Shown here: one piece after another, positions 23,201 through 33,200 of the stretch
Numbering within the stretch: the stretch's first letter is position 1
Layout: every line of letters starts with the position of its first letter
DNA from: Yamagishiella unicocca
Lineage: Eukaryota; Chlorophyta; Chlorophyceae; Chlamydomonadales; Volvocaceae
Length of the DNA: 64,000 bases
Assembly (NCBI GenBank): GCA_003116995.1
Contig: BDSL01000025.1
Coordinates: 62,001-126,000, forward strand
Direction: 5' to 3'
Notes under the pieces: generated by a model
What the model saw: the letters and a program-made list of their open reading frames with translations, nothing else
What the model was told of the DNA's origin: nothing
The model's database searches: none
Position numbers and translations under genes: made by a program

Positions 23201-26200
23201 TGGCAGGGGTGCCGGGGGGGTGCTGGCAGGTGGCACCGCGTGGGGGCTGGGAGGGACACACTAACCCTGCGCTGGTGGCATGAGAGGAGACCCGTGGGTC
23301 GGCAGGGAGGGGCCCCGACTGCCTCCTCCCTGCTGGGACGCAAGCAGGGGGTAGTCGTATGTCCTGCCAGGGCCCCCCGGTCCTCCCACAACGTCCCTCT
23401 GAGCCAGGGGGCTAGGGGCTGCTGCCCCCGCGGTGAGGGAGGGGGAGGGCAGCAGTCGCACTCGACAGCTGCCACTGGCATGGCGGTGCGGGTGGCGGGG
23501 GTGGTTGTTCTCCCGGCTGGCGGCCCGTTGTTCTGTTGCTGCTACCGACGTATCTGACGCCAAACCCCACCCGCTGCCGCCGCCTGCGCCGTATGCAGGC
23601 TTGCGGTGAAGCTGGTGAAGCGGGCGCCCTTCACTCCGGGGCTGGCCATCCGGCTGCGGGAGAGCGGGGTGCCGGCCAGCGTGGCGTACATGGCCTTCTG
23701 GCCGGGGGGCAAGCTAAGCCTCAAGCTGGAGGCGCTGCAGGTGCGCACACTCGACCCGCACCCCGCCACCCGGCACGACAGGGAGGGAGGCGGGTACCAA
23801 GGAATTGGGGGGGGGAGGGGAGGGGGAAGCCGAAAGACCCCTGGGTGGGGGAACAGGCTGCCCGCATACCTGTCTTGTTTCCCATTTGGTTATTCCAGGA
23901 ACTGGATGCAGTGAACGGGAAGCAGAAGCAAGTCCTTGGCTGCTGCCCTGCTGCTGCTGCCGCGCACATCCTGAGGAAAATGCCCCAGCAGCGCTGACCT
24001 CATCCCAACTGCCCCCCACCCCCCCGCCTGCTGCCGCCCCACCTCCACCTCCCCCCGCAGGCGCTTCACGAGATGGTGCAGCTGGAAGCCAACATCGCTG
24101 ACACTGTGGTGGCGATGCCCAACTTCCCCGTTGCGCTCACAAACACGTTGCTGGGGGGGGACCCAGACACACGGAGGACGGTGGGTGGCGGGGCGGCTGG
24201 ATGGGTGGGAGGTGTGTGTTGGGGCGGTCACGGGTCCAGCTGCCCGGGTAGGGGTGAGCGGGTGGGTGGGGCCTCCAGCTCGGAACTGGGTCGGGCGGCA
24301 CTCAGCTTCTCTCTGCAGGCAAGCCCTGCCAGCATTACAGCAGTGCCCCGGTAGTGCCGCTGCTATAGCCGGGATGCACGTCGGAGCTGTCGTCCGGATA
24401 CGACGTTTGGTATTGCGAGTGCAACTGGGATACATACGAGTGCAGGGAACGCTGACTCGGGTCTGGAGCTGGGGCCTTGGGCTGTGTCCACATCGGGGGG
24501 TGGCGCCGGCGCGTCGACCAAGCAGCGCCGTTCGGCCGATGGGGGCCGCGGGGGCCCCTCGGGCGGCACCCCATCTTCTCGCTACCCCTCGGGTTCCGTA
24601 GCAAGCGTTGCAACGGTGTGTGTGCTGCCCCGCCGCAGGCCAAGAAGCACTCTGGCGGCGGCAGCAAGAAGAAGGGCGCCTACGTGGCGCCCTCGGCCAC
24701 CGCGGCCGCGGAGTCGCTCAACCAGGCCGCCCGCAGCATCCGCGACCAGATGCAGGAGGCGGCGTTCGATATCCTCACAGTCGTACTGGACGTGGCGAGA
24801 GAGAGCGACAAGGTGCGGGGAGGGGGGTTTGTAAGGAAAACCCGTGTTCGAAAGGAAAAGGGGGAAGGGGGTTAGCGGGGGGGTAGTGGGGAACCGGACG
24901 GGACAAGAGGGGCCTGCTGTTCCGTCTGCAGGCACGCATGGATGACCCCTTCATAGCCCTGTGAAGTGTGCGCGCTTCGCCCAGTACCTGCCGTGCGAAG
25001 TACGACACCGACTGCCCCACCCTCCCCGCCAAAGGTCATATTACGACCTTCGGCTTTAGTATCCCCAACCCAGTTCTCCAGCATGCATCTCCAAATGCCT
25101 GTTCTAAACGGTTTGTTTCGGGCATCCACGGGTCTTCCTCGAAACCCCGCCTCTATCGCTCCACCTCCCTCCCCTCTCCTCCACGCGTCCCAGGTGTGGC
25201 AGACCGTTGTGGAGTCCGCCATGCTGCCGCGGCTGCTGCAGTTCTGCCCCGCCTTCCCCATGATGCCCTCTCTTCTGGCGGAGATGCTGGCGGCGGTGGG
25301 CATCACCTTCGCGGACCACGTGGGCGACGCAGTGTCGGTGGGCGCCCTGCAGGCAGCATGCGCGCCGCACGTGCTGCAGCTGCTGACGCACGACGAGCCG
25401 GTGGTGGCGGTGGCGGCGTCACGGCTGCTGATGGCCATACTGGAAGACATGCTGCGCTACCGCCGCGACGCAACCGATGTGGAGCAAGGGGACGAGATCC
25501 TCAAGGCGCTGCTGGCGGCGGGCGCTGTCATTGATACGGCAGACGCGGCGGCGTCGGCGGCGCGGACGGCGGCGGCGAAAGCGACGGGGGCCGCCAAGGA
25601 CGGTGCGGGAGTCGAAGCGTCGCCGCAGAAGCCCGACGCGGCGGGCGCGGCAGCAACGACGGGGCAGGCGGCGGAACGGTCGGCAGCGGCGGGAGCTGAT
25701 GCGGGTGGCGCTGGGGGGCCGGGGGCAGCGGCGGCGGCGGGTGAGCGGGCTGGCGAGCCGGCGGCCGGGGTGGACGAGATGGACGTAGAGGTGGCGGCCA
25801 AGACGGCGGCGGAGGTGCCGGCAACCGCGACGACGCCGGCAACGTCCACGGCTGCCGCAGGCGGCGGCTCAACAGGCGGCGCCGGTACGACAGCACCTGA
25901 CGCCGCCGCCGCGGGCGGCAGCGGCAACGGCAACGGTGCAGCGGAGCCTGAGGTTTCGGAGCCCGTTGACGTCACGGCCCACGGATTGGGTCTCGTGTGT
26001 GCCGCCATGCAGTCATGCGTGGCGGCGGTGCTGCAGCGGCAGCGCGCCAGGACGCCGGCGTCGCCGGTCCCGGCCGCCGGCGCGGCGGCGGCGCCGTCAA
26101 CGTCGTCGCCGCCGTCTGGCGGCAGCTCCGGCAGCGGGCATTCAAAGCGCGACTCGGGGGCGGCGGACGGGGCCGCAGCCGCGGCGTCGGCTTCGGCTCT

Positions 26201-28451
26201 TGGGCCGGTGACGCTCCACCTGCAAGGTCCCCCGTTCGAATCCCTCGAGGCGCTGTTGACTTGTTGCGCGATCCTCAGCGAGACCTCCCTGCAGATGCCG
26301 CCCCACGCCGCCCTACGCAAGCACCTGGCTCGCGCCTTCGCCTACGCGAAGCCCGTTGCGGAGGAGCTGTCTGCGGCGCTGCGGGCGCACCCCGCGGCGA
26401 GGGATGTGGCGCAGTCGCATCAGGCGCTGCTGACGGGGGCGCAGCGGCTGCTGGTGGCGCTCAAGCACGTGCCGGTGCTCGACGTGGCGCTGCTGCCCAA
26501 GGTGCGTTGCCGCGGCTGGGATGGCCGCAGCTGCCATGAGCGCGGGTACGGTGACCGCGATCCAGACATCAACGCCATCGCCGGGGACGCCTGGCATGCA
26601 GCGTAGGCGGGTGATGGCAAAGAGGAGTTCCGGAACTGGGGGTTGCAAGGAAGACCCGTGCACGAAAGGAAAACCGGAACCCGAGGGAAAGGGGGCCTGG
26701 GGGTACGACAGCACAGGCCGTGAAGGCAAAAGGATGGCCACAGATGGAGTCGGGGCTCTCCGTGGGGACGTGGAGGGTCAGGCCGCGTTTCTGTGGGTTG
26801 ATGATGAGGCTTGATGAACAGGTCTTGCGCCCTGCAATTGAACGTTCACCAGCTGGCAGTGGGACGTCCCCCGCGTCCTGCGTCGTCTGCGAAACCCCAA
26901 CCCCCCCTCCTCCGCTGCACAGCCGAAGGTGGACGAGGAAGAGGACGCCCGGGAGGGCGCCGCAGCAGCAGCCAACGGCGGGTCCCGGAAAGGACGTGAG
27001 TTTCACGGAAAGCGATATGACCTTGCATGCCGTACGCCTGGGAGTGTGCGCCGCTTTTGGAATGCAGCGTGCGGCGACAGCATCACACCCTAGACGGAGG
27101 GGCGAGGCACAACCTCATCCCGCACGGCCTCTGCGCACCCATCCGCCCACGCACTGCCCGGGGCCGCACCGGCGCCAAGCCACCAGCCGCACCCAGCATC
27201 TTTTGCCGCCAAGCCTGCCTGTCGTACGTGCCGGGCCGCGCGCACGCCCCTCGGCTGCACGTCGCCCACACCGCGCTGCGTCTGCTGCGTCTGCGTCTGC
27301 GTCCCCCCCCCCTTTCAGGACCCCCGGGCAGCAGCAACAAGCGCTCCTCCCAGAACAACCTAGTGGGCGACCAGGCCCAGCCGCTGTCGCACCAGCCCAG
27401 TAAGCGCCAGCGCACGGCCGCGGCTGCGGCCGCGGCGGCGGCCACGGCCACAGCGGCGGCGGCGGCGGCTGCCGCGGCCGGGCTGGAGGGCGACGGCTCG
27501 GCGACGGCCCGCAGCCGCGCCTCAGCGCTGGCGGCGGAGGGCCGCAACGGCGACACGCTCGCGACCGGCAGTCCGCGCACCTCGGGACTCCGGTCCGGAA
27601 GCGTCGCGGCCGCGGCGGCAGCGGCGGCGGCAGCGAGGCCATCCGTGGATCGGGACGGCGGCGCCGCCGGGGGCCAGCCGTCTGGATCTGGATCGGGGCG
27701 AGGCGCGGATGTTATGATTACACAGGGGAAAGCGCGGGCGCCGGGGAAAGCAAGTGTAGCTGCCGCGGCAGCGGTAATGGCAGCGGCGGCCGCAGCGGGA
27801 GCGGCAGCGGCGGGTCTTAGGGATGCAGTGGCGGCCATCGACGGCGGCGAGGGCGCGGCAGTGTTGCAAGCTGCCCGTACGGCAGCCGGCCGCGGCGGCG
27901 GGCTGCCGCTGCCGGCCATGCCGCGGCCGGTCAAGGCGCCGCCGCCGACCGCGGCGATGACGTCATCGCTCCCAGCGGCCCTCGCTGAGTCGCCCCTATC
28001 TTTGGAGAACCGCAGCAGCGTCGCCGCCTCGGGCTCCGCTACCGCGGCCACTGCAGTGGCGGCTGCAACGGGGGGCGCCAGCGTCATCGGCGGCCGCCCC
28101 TCCGTTGCCGACTTCAAGGCCCGCTTCTTGGACATGAAGAACCAGAACGCGAAGCTGGGGTTGGAGCTGGAGGCGCAGAAGCGTGCGGCGGTGGAGGCGG
28201 AGTCGCTCCAGAAGAGGACCGCTGGCCTCCTGGCGAGTCGAACTCAGGAGGTGCAAAAGCTGCTGCAGGAGCTGGCGGACAAGGACGACGAGCTGGGGGC
28301 GATGAGGGAGGCGCTGCAGGCGGCAAAGGCGGAGGCGGCAAAGGCGGTGGCGGAGGAGGGCGGGCGGGCAGCGTTGGTAGAGCAGCTGCGCGTTGAGAAC
28401 GCGCGGCTGCAGCAGGAGCTGGACCAGTTGAACGATGTGGAGCTTGAGTAG
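20248..28451 (+). CDS. Large helical-repeat protein with Ala-rich linkers and C-terminal coiled coil
   Basis: Nine exons: 20248-20712, 20973-21325, 22112-22651, 23599-23740, 24061-24180, 24639-24812, 25194-26501, 26923-26995, 27319-28451. The 4308 nt encode 1435 residues in frame. Residues 1-700 are helical and ARM/HEAT-like (e.g. SATAVAVLAVISSCNPKAK, VALELLDELF, LLAEMLAAVGITFADHV). About 712-850 is Ala/Gly/Thr low complexity. Another helical block follows (LEALLTCCAILSETSLQMP), then a basic patch (KRQRT near 1088), a long Ala-rich stretch, and a strong coiled coil from ~1323 to the end (VEQLRVENARLQQELDQL). I do not recognise the family. The layout suggests a scaffold, perhaps cytoskeletal or nuclear. 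TGTAA lies at 28674. The exon 6 to 7 junction skips a possible small exon near 24932. Confidence 0.75.
22866..22915 (-). repeat. Dispersed repeat C copy (inverted)
   Basis: GATAAGAGAATCCGCGAATC then CACGGCCGACAAACC, the reverse complement of the 55536 copy. Lies in intron 3 of the large gene. Confidence 0.65.
23283..23305 (+). repeat. Dispersed repeat A fragment
   Basis: AGAGGAGACCCGTGGGTCGG, close to 28915-28945 and the inverse of 62009-62035. Intronic. Confidence 0.5.
24829..24860 (+). repeat. Dispersed repeat A fragment
   Basis: GTAAGGAAAACCCGTGTTCG then AAAGGAAAA, almost the same as 63577-63610 and 26641-26677. Begins 17 nt after the exon 6 donor of the large gene. Confidence 0.6.
25034..25148 (-). 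repeat. Near-complete copy of the ~110-bp dispersed element
   Basis: Read on the minus strand it has, in order, CGAGGAAGACCCGTGGATGC, a ~20-nt variable part, TTTGGAGATGCATGCTGGAG, AACTGGGTTGG and ATACTAAAGCCGAAGGTC. The same blocks in the same order occur on the plus strand at 63577-63690 and on the minus strand at 61935-62035. It lies in intron 6 of the large gene. No terminal inverted repeat or target-site duplication was identified by eye. Confidence 0.65.
26641..26677 (+). repeat. Dispersed repeat A fragment
   Basis: TTGCAAGGAAGACCCGTGCA then CGAAAGGAAAACCGG. Intronic, like the copy at 24829. Confidence 0.6.
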
Positions 28452-28673
28452 GAGGGCGCACTCGTGGTTTCGGAGTGCTGGCGGTTGTGCGGGGGAGAGC
28501 GAGGAAACCCGTTTACACGACCATAGGAGACAGAGGGAAACCACTGGCCGGCCGGGATTGTAGGTGGCGGTTGGCGCCGCGGTGTTGGGCTTAACAGTCG
28601 ATTGTGCTTTCAAAGTAGGCGCAAGGAGACTGAAGGGTTGACGGTGGGCCTTGTGCTGGGTGCATGCCACTGC

Positions 28674-28678
28674 TGTAA
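28674..28678 (+). terminator. Putative poly(A) signal TGTAA
   Basis: TGTAA 223 nt after the stop codon of the 1435-residue gene. Confidence 0.5.
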
Positions 28679-28914
28679 TAAGGGGGGAAGGCAGGTTAGA
28701 CGAACTTGATCGTGCTTTGACGTGACACCCCTAAAGTGCATTACTCCCTGACCGACCATGCGCCCGGCGCCGGGAGGCGGCAGCGCAATAGGATGGGCCG
28801 CCGCGTGCGCCGGTCGCTGGTCGACTGGGTCGTTTGAGGGGGAGGGCTGGGAAATGAATAGAATGAGGCGCCCGGATGACGGAGCAGGAGAGCGGTAGGG
28901 CGTATGGGAGGTGT

Positions 28915-28945
28915 GGGAGGAAACCCGTGGGTCGGCACTGGGACG
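28915..28945 (+). repeat. Dispersed repeat A fragment
   Basis: GAGGAAACCCGTGGGTCGGC, the inverse of 62009-62035 and close to 56041-56060. Confidence 0.55.
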
Positions 28946-30084
28946 TGGGGGAGACGCTCGGCCGCTTCTTTGCCTTTCGTCGAGTAAATTGTTGCCGCAA
29001 TGTCGTGCTCGCGGCGCGGATGCGGTTGTCTTATTGCTGCGTCGGTCGGCTGTTCGATACGGAGCAGGAGCAGCCAGTGATCTCGTCATTGTCCGTGGGA
29101 AACCCTTTGCGACTTGTTGGCGTGTAGTTCAATCGGTTGGATGCAGTTGGCCCTGGCGTACGGCATTGAACGTAGCAGCCTGAAGCGATCTGGCGGTGAG
29201 CCGGGCGCTGGCACCTGCCGCGACCCTCTAGGTGGGACGGACTAGGATGCTGGCTTGGAAGGACAAATCAAATGAGGCCGTCATGTCCGGGACACAAAGG
29301 CTGTGACAGTCGGGCAAGTGTGTAGGAGGGTTTACTTTGACGTCTTCCGATGGAGCGTACCCGGGCTGCATGCCTGGTGTGTTTTGATGGTTGCATGCTA
29401 GCTGTCGTGTCTCCCCTGGCTCAGGTAGTGGGCACAGAGGCGTAACCAATACACTCCAGCCGATAGATGCGTCAGGACCGGTCAGGTCGTTTCTAAGTAA
29501 GCAGAGCACCTTTGTGTAACGGCAGAGATTTCGTATAGCCGTCGGTTCAGCGCAGGGGATGCTCAGCGCCGTAACCTTTAAGGGCCTGAAGGGCTCTTGG
29601 GCTCCTGCCTTAATAAGGCCAGCCACAACCTAATCGAGTACCCGCCCGAGCTCTGTTGTAAACATCTGGGAGTCTACGTTGAAGCCTTCTGGCCGACTAC
29701 CTGTCGTCACAAAGCCCCGCCGTCCACAATGGTCCGCATATGCTTGCATCGGCGAAAGGGGAGAAAAGCCACACCTCTGTCCAAACAGTCTTTACTATTA
29801 TCGGTTTTAAATTCTTGGGCTTAAAGGTCTTTACGCGGAGCACCGTTCCGGAAAAAGGTCCATTTTCCGATACGGAGTCAGGCCCCCTGGCCTTGCGTTC
29901 CACGACCATTGACATCTAAGGCAAGCAATTGAATTCTCCAATATGTGCAATAAAATGGCGTTCGTAACGACCGGAAGATAGAGCCCGAGGGAAAGAGCTC
30001 AGTAGTCAGCGCCGCTTCATCGAAAGGGCCGGTTGGCCTGTTGGCAAAATCCGGCCAATTGTACACATAACTAACTTGCAGAGC

Positions 30085-30092
30085 ATATATAT
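30085..30092 (+). promoter_or_regulatory. TATA-like element of G6PD gene
   Basis: TATATATT in an AT-rich stretch about 125 nt upstream of the proposed ATG. The position suits a TATA box with a ~90-nt 5' UTR, but no transcript evidence is available. Confidence 0.35.
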
Positions 30093-30214
30093 TCATAATA
30101 CTTCTCGGTAAGAATTACTTGAGCAACCGCATACTGGTACTCTTAGTTGATTGCTTGGCAAGTCGACAACACACGAACCCACCCGTCCAGGCGCAAACAC
30201 CTAGTGTATCAACA

Positions 30215-33200
30215 ATGATGCAACAGTTGCGGGGACCATGCCGTGGGCACATGCGGCTAGCCTCGGCCCCAACTCCACTGGGGAAGGCAGTCCGCCCCAT
30301 GTTTGCGGGCTTGCGCTCCGGGCCGCAGTCTTGCCCTCAGTCGCAGCAGTCACTGCAACAAACCACATCAGTGCCAGTCCGGTCTGCGGCCGCTACTGGT
30401 GAGCATTTACGTAACTAGGGCGCCCGCACACACCATCATACAATCGGCGCTCGATACCTGCACTGCTGTAGTCCAATTGTCCATGTTTGCGGTCCGCGCA
30501 GATACTTCGATCGTAGCGTCGACCAACGGCATCGCTCAGTCCACTCCATCCGTCTACTCTTTCGGAAGCCTGAATGTCGAGGATGTAGGTCGCTTCCCTC
30601 GCCACAAACAGTGCCTCAGCGCTGCTCGTGCTCGAATTCATGTTTCCTGCTGCGATGCGCAGGCGTATGATCTGGAGAGGAACGACTGGAACACGACGTC
30701 GCTCAGCGTGGTAGTAGTCGGCGCGTCAGGTGACCTTGCTAAGAAGAAGATCTTTCCGGCTCTCTTTGCCCTCTACTATGAGGGGCTGCTGCCGCCGGTG
30801 CGTTCTACCGTATGGGGCGGGTTAAGGCGCGGACCCGGAGGGGAGGTGCGACATGGACACGACGGCGGGGCGACTGGATTAGGGTTTATCGCGGCAGGCA
30901 TGGACCAAAGCGCCATTGTAGCACACCCGGACTTCGCCCCCCTTCACCCCGTGCCATTGCATTAACCCGGCTGACCCGCTTGGCGTGCTGTGCGGAACCT
31001 GCCTTGACGAAACCACACCCAGCCGTTTGGTCCGCGGACCGGGCGGCTGTGTTTTACACCCCCCCCTCTACCCCATCTGCTGCCTCCTGAGTCCCAACAC
31101 TTGGGACCGCCACCCGGTGCGCCGTTCTCCCTGCGCCGTTCTTACGCCCCGCCCTCCTTTCCTCCTCTGTTGCGCTCTGACGCGGCATGCCCGCTCACCA
31201 CATCCCCTCCACGTCCTGCCTCCACGTCGACCCCGCGCAGGAGTTCCACATTTTCGGGTTCGCGCGCAGCAAGATGACTGATGCCGAGTTCCGGGACGTG
31301 ATCGCCTCCACGCTCACCTGTAGGATCTCGGCCAGGTGGGAGGGCGGAGGGGGGGGTTACCGCTGAGCCGCCCGTGGGTGGGTGGGTGGGTGTATGTGGA
31401 GGGGGGTCAGGTCTCGCAGGGGGAACGAGGATAGGGCCCGGAAGGCAACACGGGGCACCCAGGCGCACATGGCCCCCGGGCGGTGCTCCCGTGGTGGCGG
31501 GCCGCGGGGGAGGGAGGCTGGGGTTGTGGTGGCCTCCGTGAATCCAGTCCGGGCTAGAGTATGCAATGTGGTCAGCACTGTGTGGGGGAGGGGCGGGTTG
31601 AGGGTCCTCTCCGGCGGCGGTGGGAGGGTACGGTGCGAGCAGTGGTACGGTACGAGCAGCCGTATAGTACGAGCAGGAGTACAGTGCGAGCAGTGGTACG
31701 GTACGAGCAGCCGTATAGTACGAGCAGGGGTACAGTGTGCGCAGCGGCACAGTGCGCGCAGGGGTCACGGCGTAGTGGCCGTAGAGGAAAGGATGCTGCC
31801 GTGGGCGAGAGTTTCAGTGGAGATGCGGGCAGAGTGATTGGCTCCGGAACCACAGGTGCCATGCCGCCGACGGCAAGACGCGTCTGATGGTACCTCGTGA
31901 GTGCTACCACCGCTTTTGAGCCGTGTGTGTGTTTGCCCCCAGGGGTGGGGCCGGCGCGCCGGGGGGAGGTTGCGGTGACTCCGTTGGGTCGGCGTGTCGA
32001 CAGCGATCCTGACTCTCGGGTTGCTCCCTCCCGCCCCTCCCCCCATTGCGGCTGCAGGGACAAGTGCGTGGAGAAGACGGAGGACTTCCTGCGCCGCTGC
32101 TTCTACAGCCCGGTGGGTGGGCGGAGTGGTTGGGAAGAGGAGGGGCAGCCCGGTGCAGGCCGGTGCGGGAGCAGGGGGCCATCAAGGGACGTTGGTCGAG
32201 GTTCATTCTACTACACCGCCGGCATACTCAGCAGCAAAGGGATTTGCGCCGTCTGTCCATGCCCTGCTGGGCCCCCCTCCCCAACCCCCTCCCCCTGTTC
32301 CTCCTCCTCCTCCTCCTCCTCCTCCTCCTTCTCCTATGTCGCACATATGGATGTCTTTCCGGCATCCCTTCCACCCTTCTGGCCGGGCCTCTCTGTTGTC
32401 TCCGACGCCGCTTCCGTCCGGAAACGTCCCCAGACCCGCCGGAGCCCACTTCTCACTCCACCTCTGACCCCCCCGCGACGCAGGGCCAGTACGACGAGGC
32501 CGACTCGTTCAAGCAGCTCAGCAGCCGCATGGGCGAGGTGGAGATGGCCAGCGGCAAGCAGCGAGCCAACCGCATGTTCTTTCTGTCCATTCCGCCGAAC
32601 GTCTTCATCGCGGCGGCTGGCGGGGCGGCGGACTTCTGCTCCACAAAGTGAGTCGGGAGGGGAGCGGGGTGCGGGGGGTGGGTGGGGTGTAGGAGCGATA
32701 GGGCGGTGGGCTGAGGGCGGGGTATTTCGTTGTCACCCAGGGGGCATGTCGCGTGTGTGGATAGAGGCGCCTAAGGGCGTAAATGGTCGAGGGACGAGTA
32801 GGGTTTGGGAGGGCTACGGGATTAGGGAGGGGAAGGGGCTGGGGGGCACGCGGTGGTACGGCAGACGGTGGAGATGCAGGCGCGTTTTCTGTGCAACGTG
32901 GGGTGCTGCAGTGCCTCAGACGGCGGGCAGATGTGGTTTTCATGGGGGCCGCTGGCACAGGATACTCGTACAACTGTCAATCATTCAGTACGAATTCATT
33001 ACGACGTGTAAGGGGACTAGGGGATCAGCGGCCACGAAGTTAGGCCGATAAGCGACCCTTACACCCGCCCCACCCCTTACCGGCCCCTCCCCCACCCTCG
33101 TGAGTTCTCCAGCATGCACCTCCAAAGTCCAAACGTGTGTACCAAACCTTTCCCTCATCGGTGTCCTGGGCAATGCCGACCCGCGTCCGACCCGGACCCC

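Larger units (their letters stand above)
28452..30214. other. 3' UTR of large gene, spacer and G6PD promoter
   Basis: Holds the TGTAA at 28674-28678, repeat A at 28915-28945 and a related GAAACCCGTTTACACGACCA at 28504-28523. On the minus strand near 29575-29626 is a frame reading AGAQEPFRPLKVTA, similar to AGAQEPLLPWKVKA at 54380-54425 (+). No supported gene. Confidence 0.4.

Noticed and set aside
24932..24963. Possible extra exon reading ARMDDPFIAL in the large gene
   Set aside because: Its only donor leaves two bases, which breaks the frame of the following conserved exon.
26234..26244. GTTCGAATCCC, the usual tRNA T-loop sequence
   Set aside because: It lies inside a coding exon (PFESLEALL) and no acceptor or anticodon stem surrounds it.
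25457..26320. Long minus-strand open frame opposite the Ala-rich exon
   Set aside because: Antisense shadow of GC-rich alanine codons; no splice or domain support.
27083..28135. 350-codon minus-strand frame
   Set aside because: Mirror of the Ala-rich last exon of the 1435-residue gene on the opposite strand.
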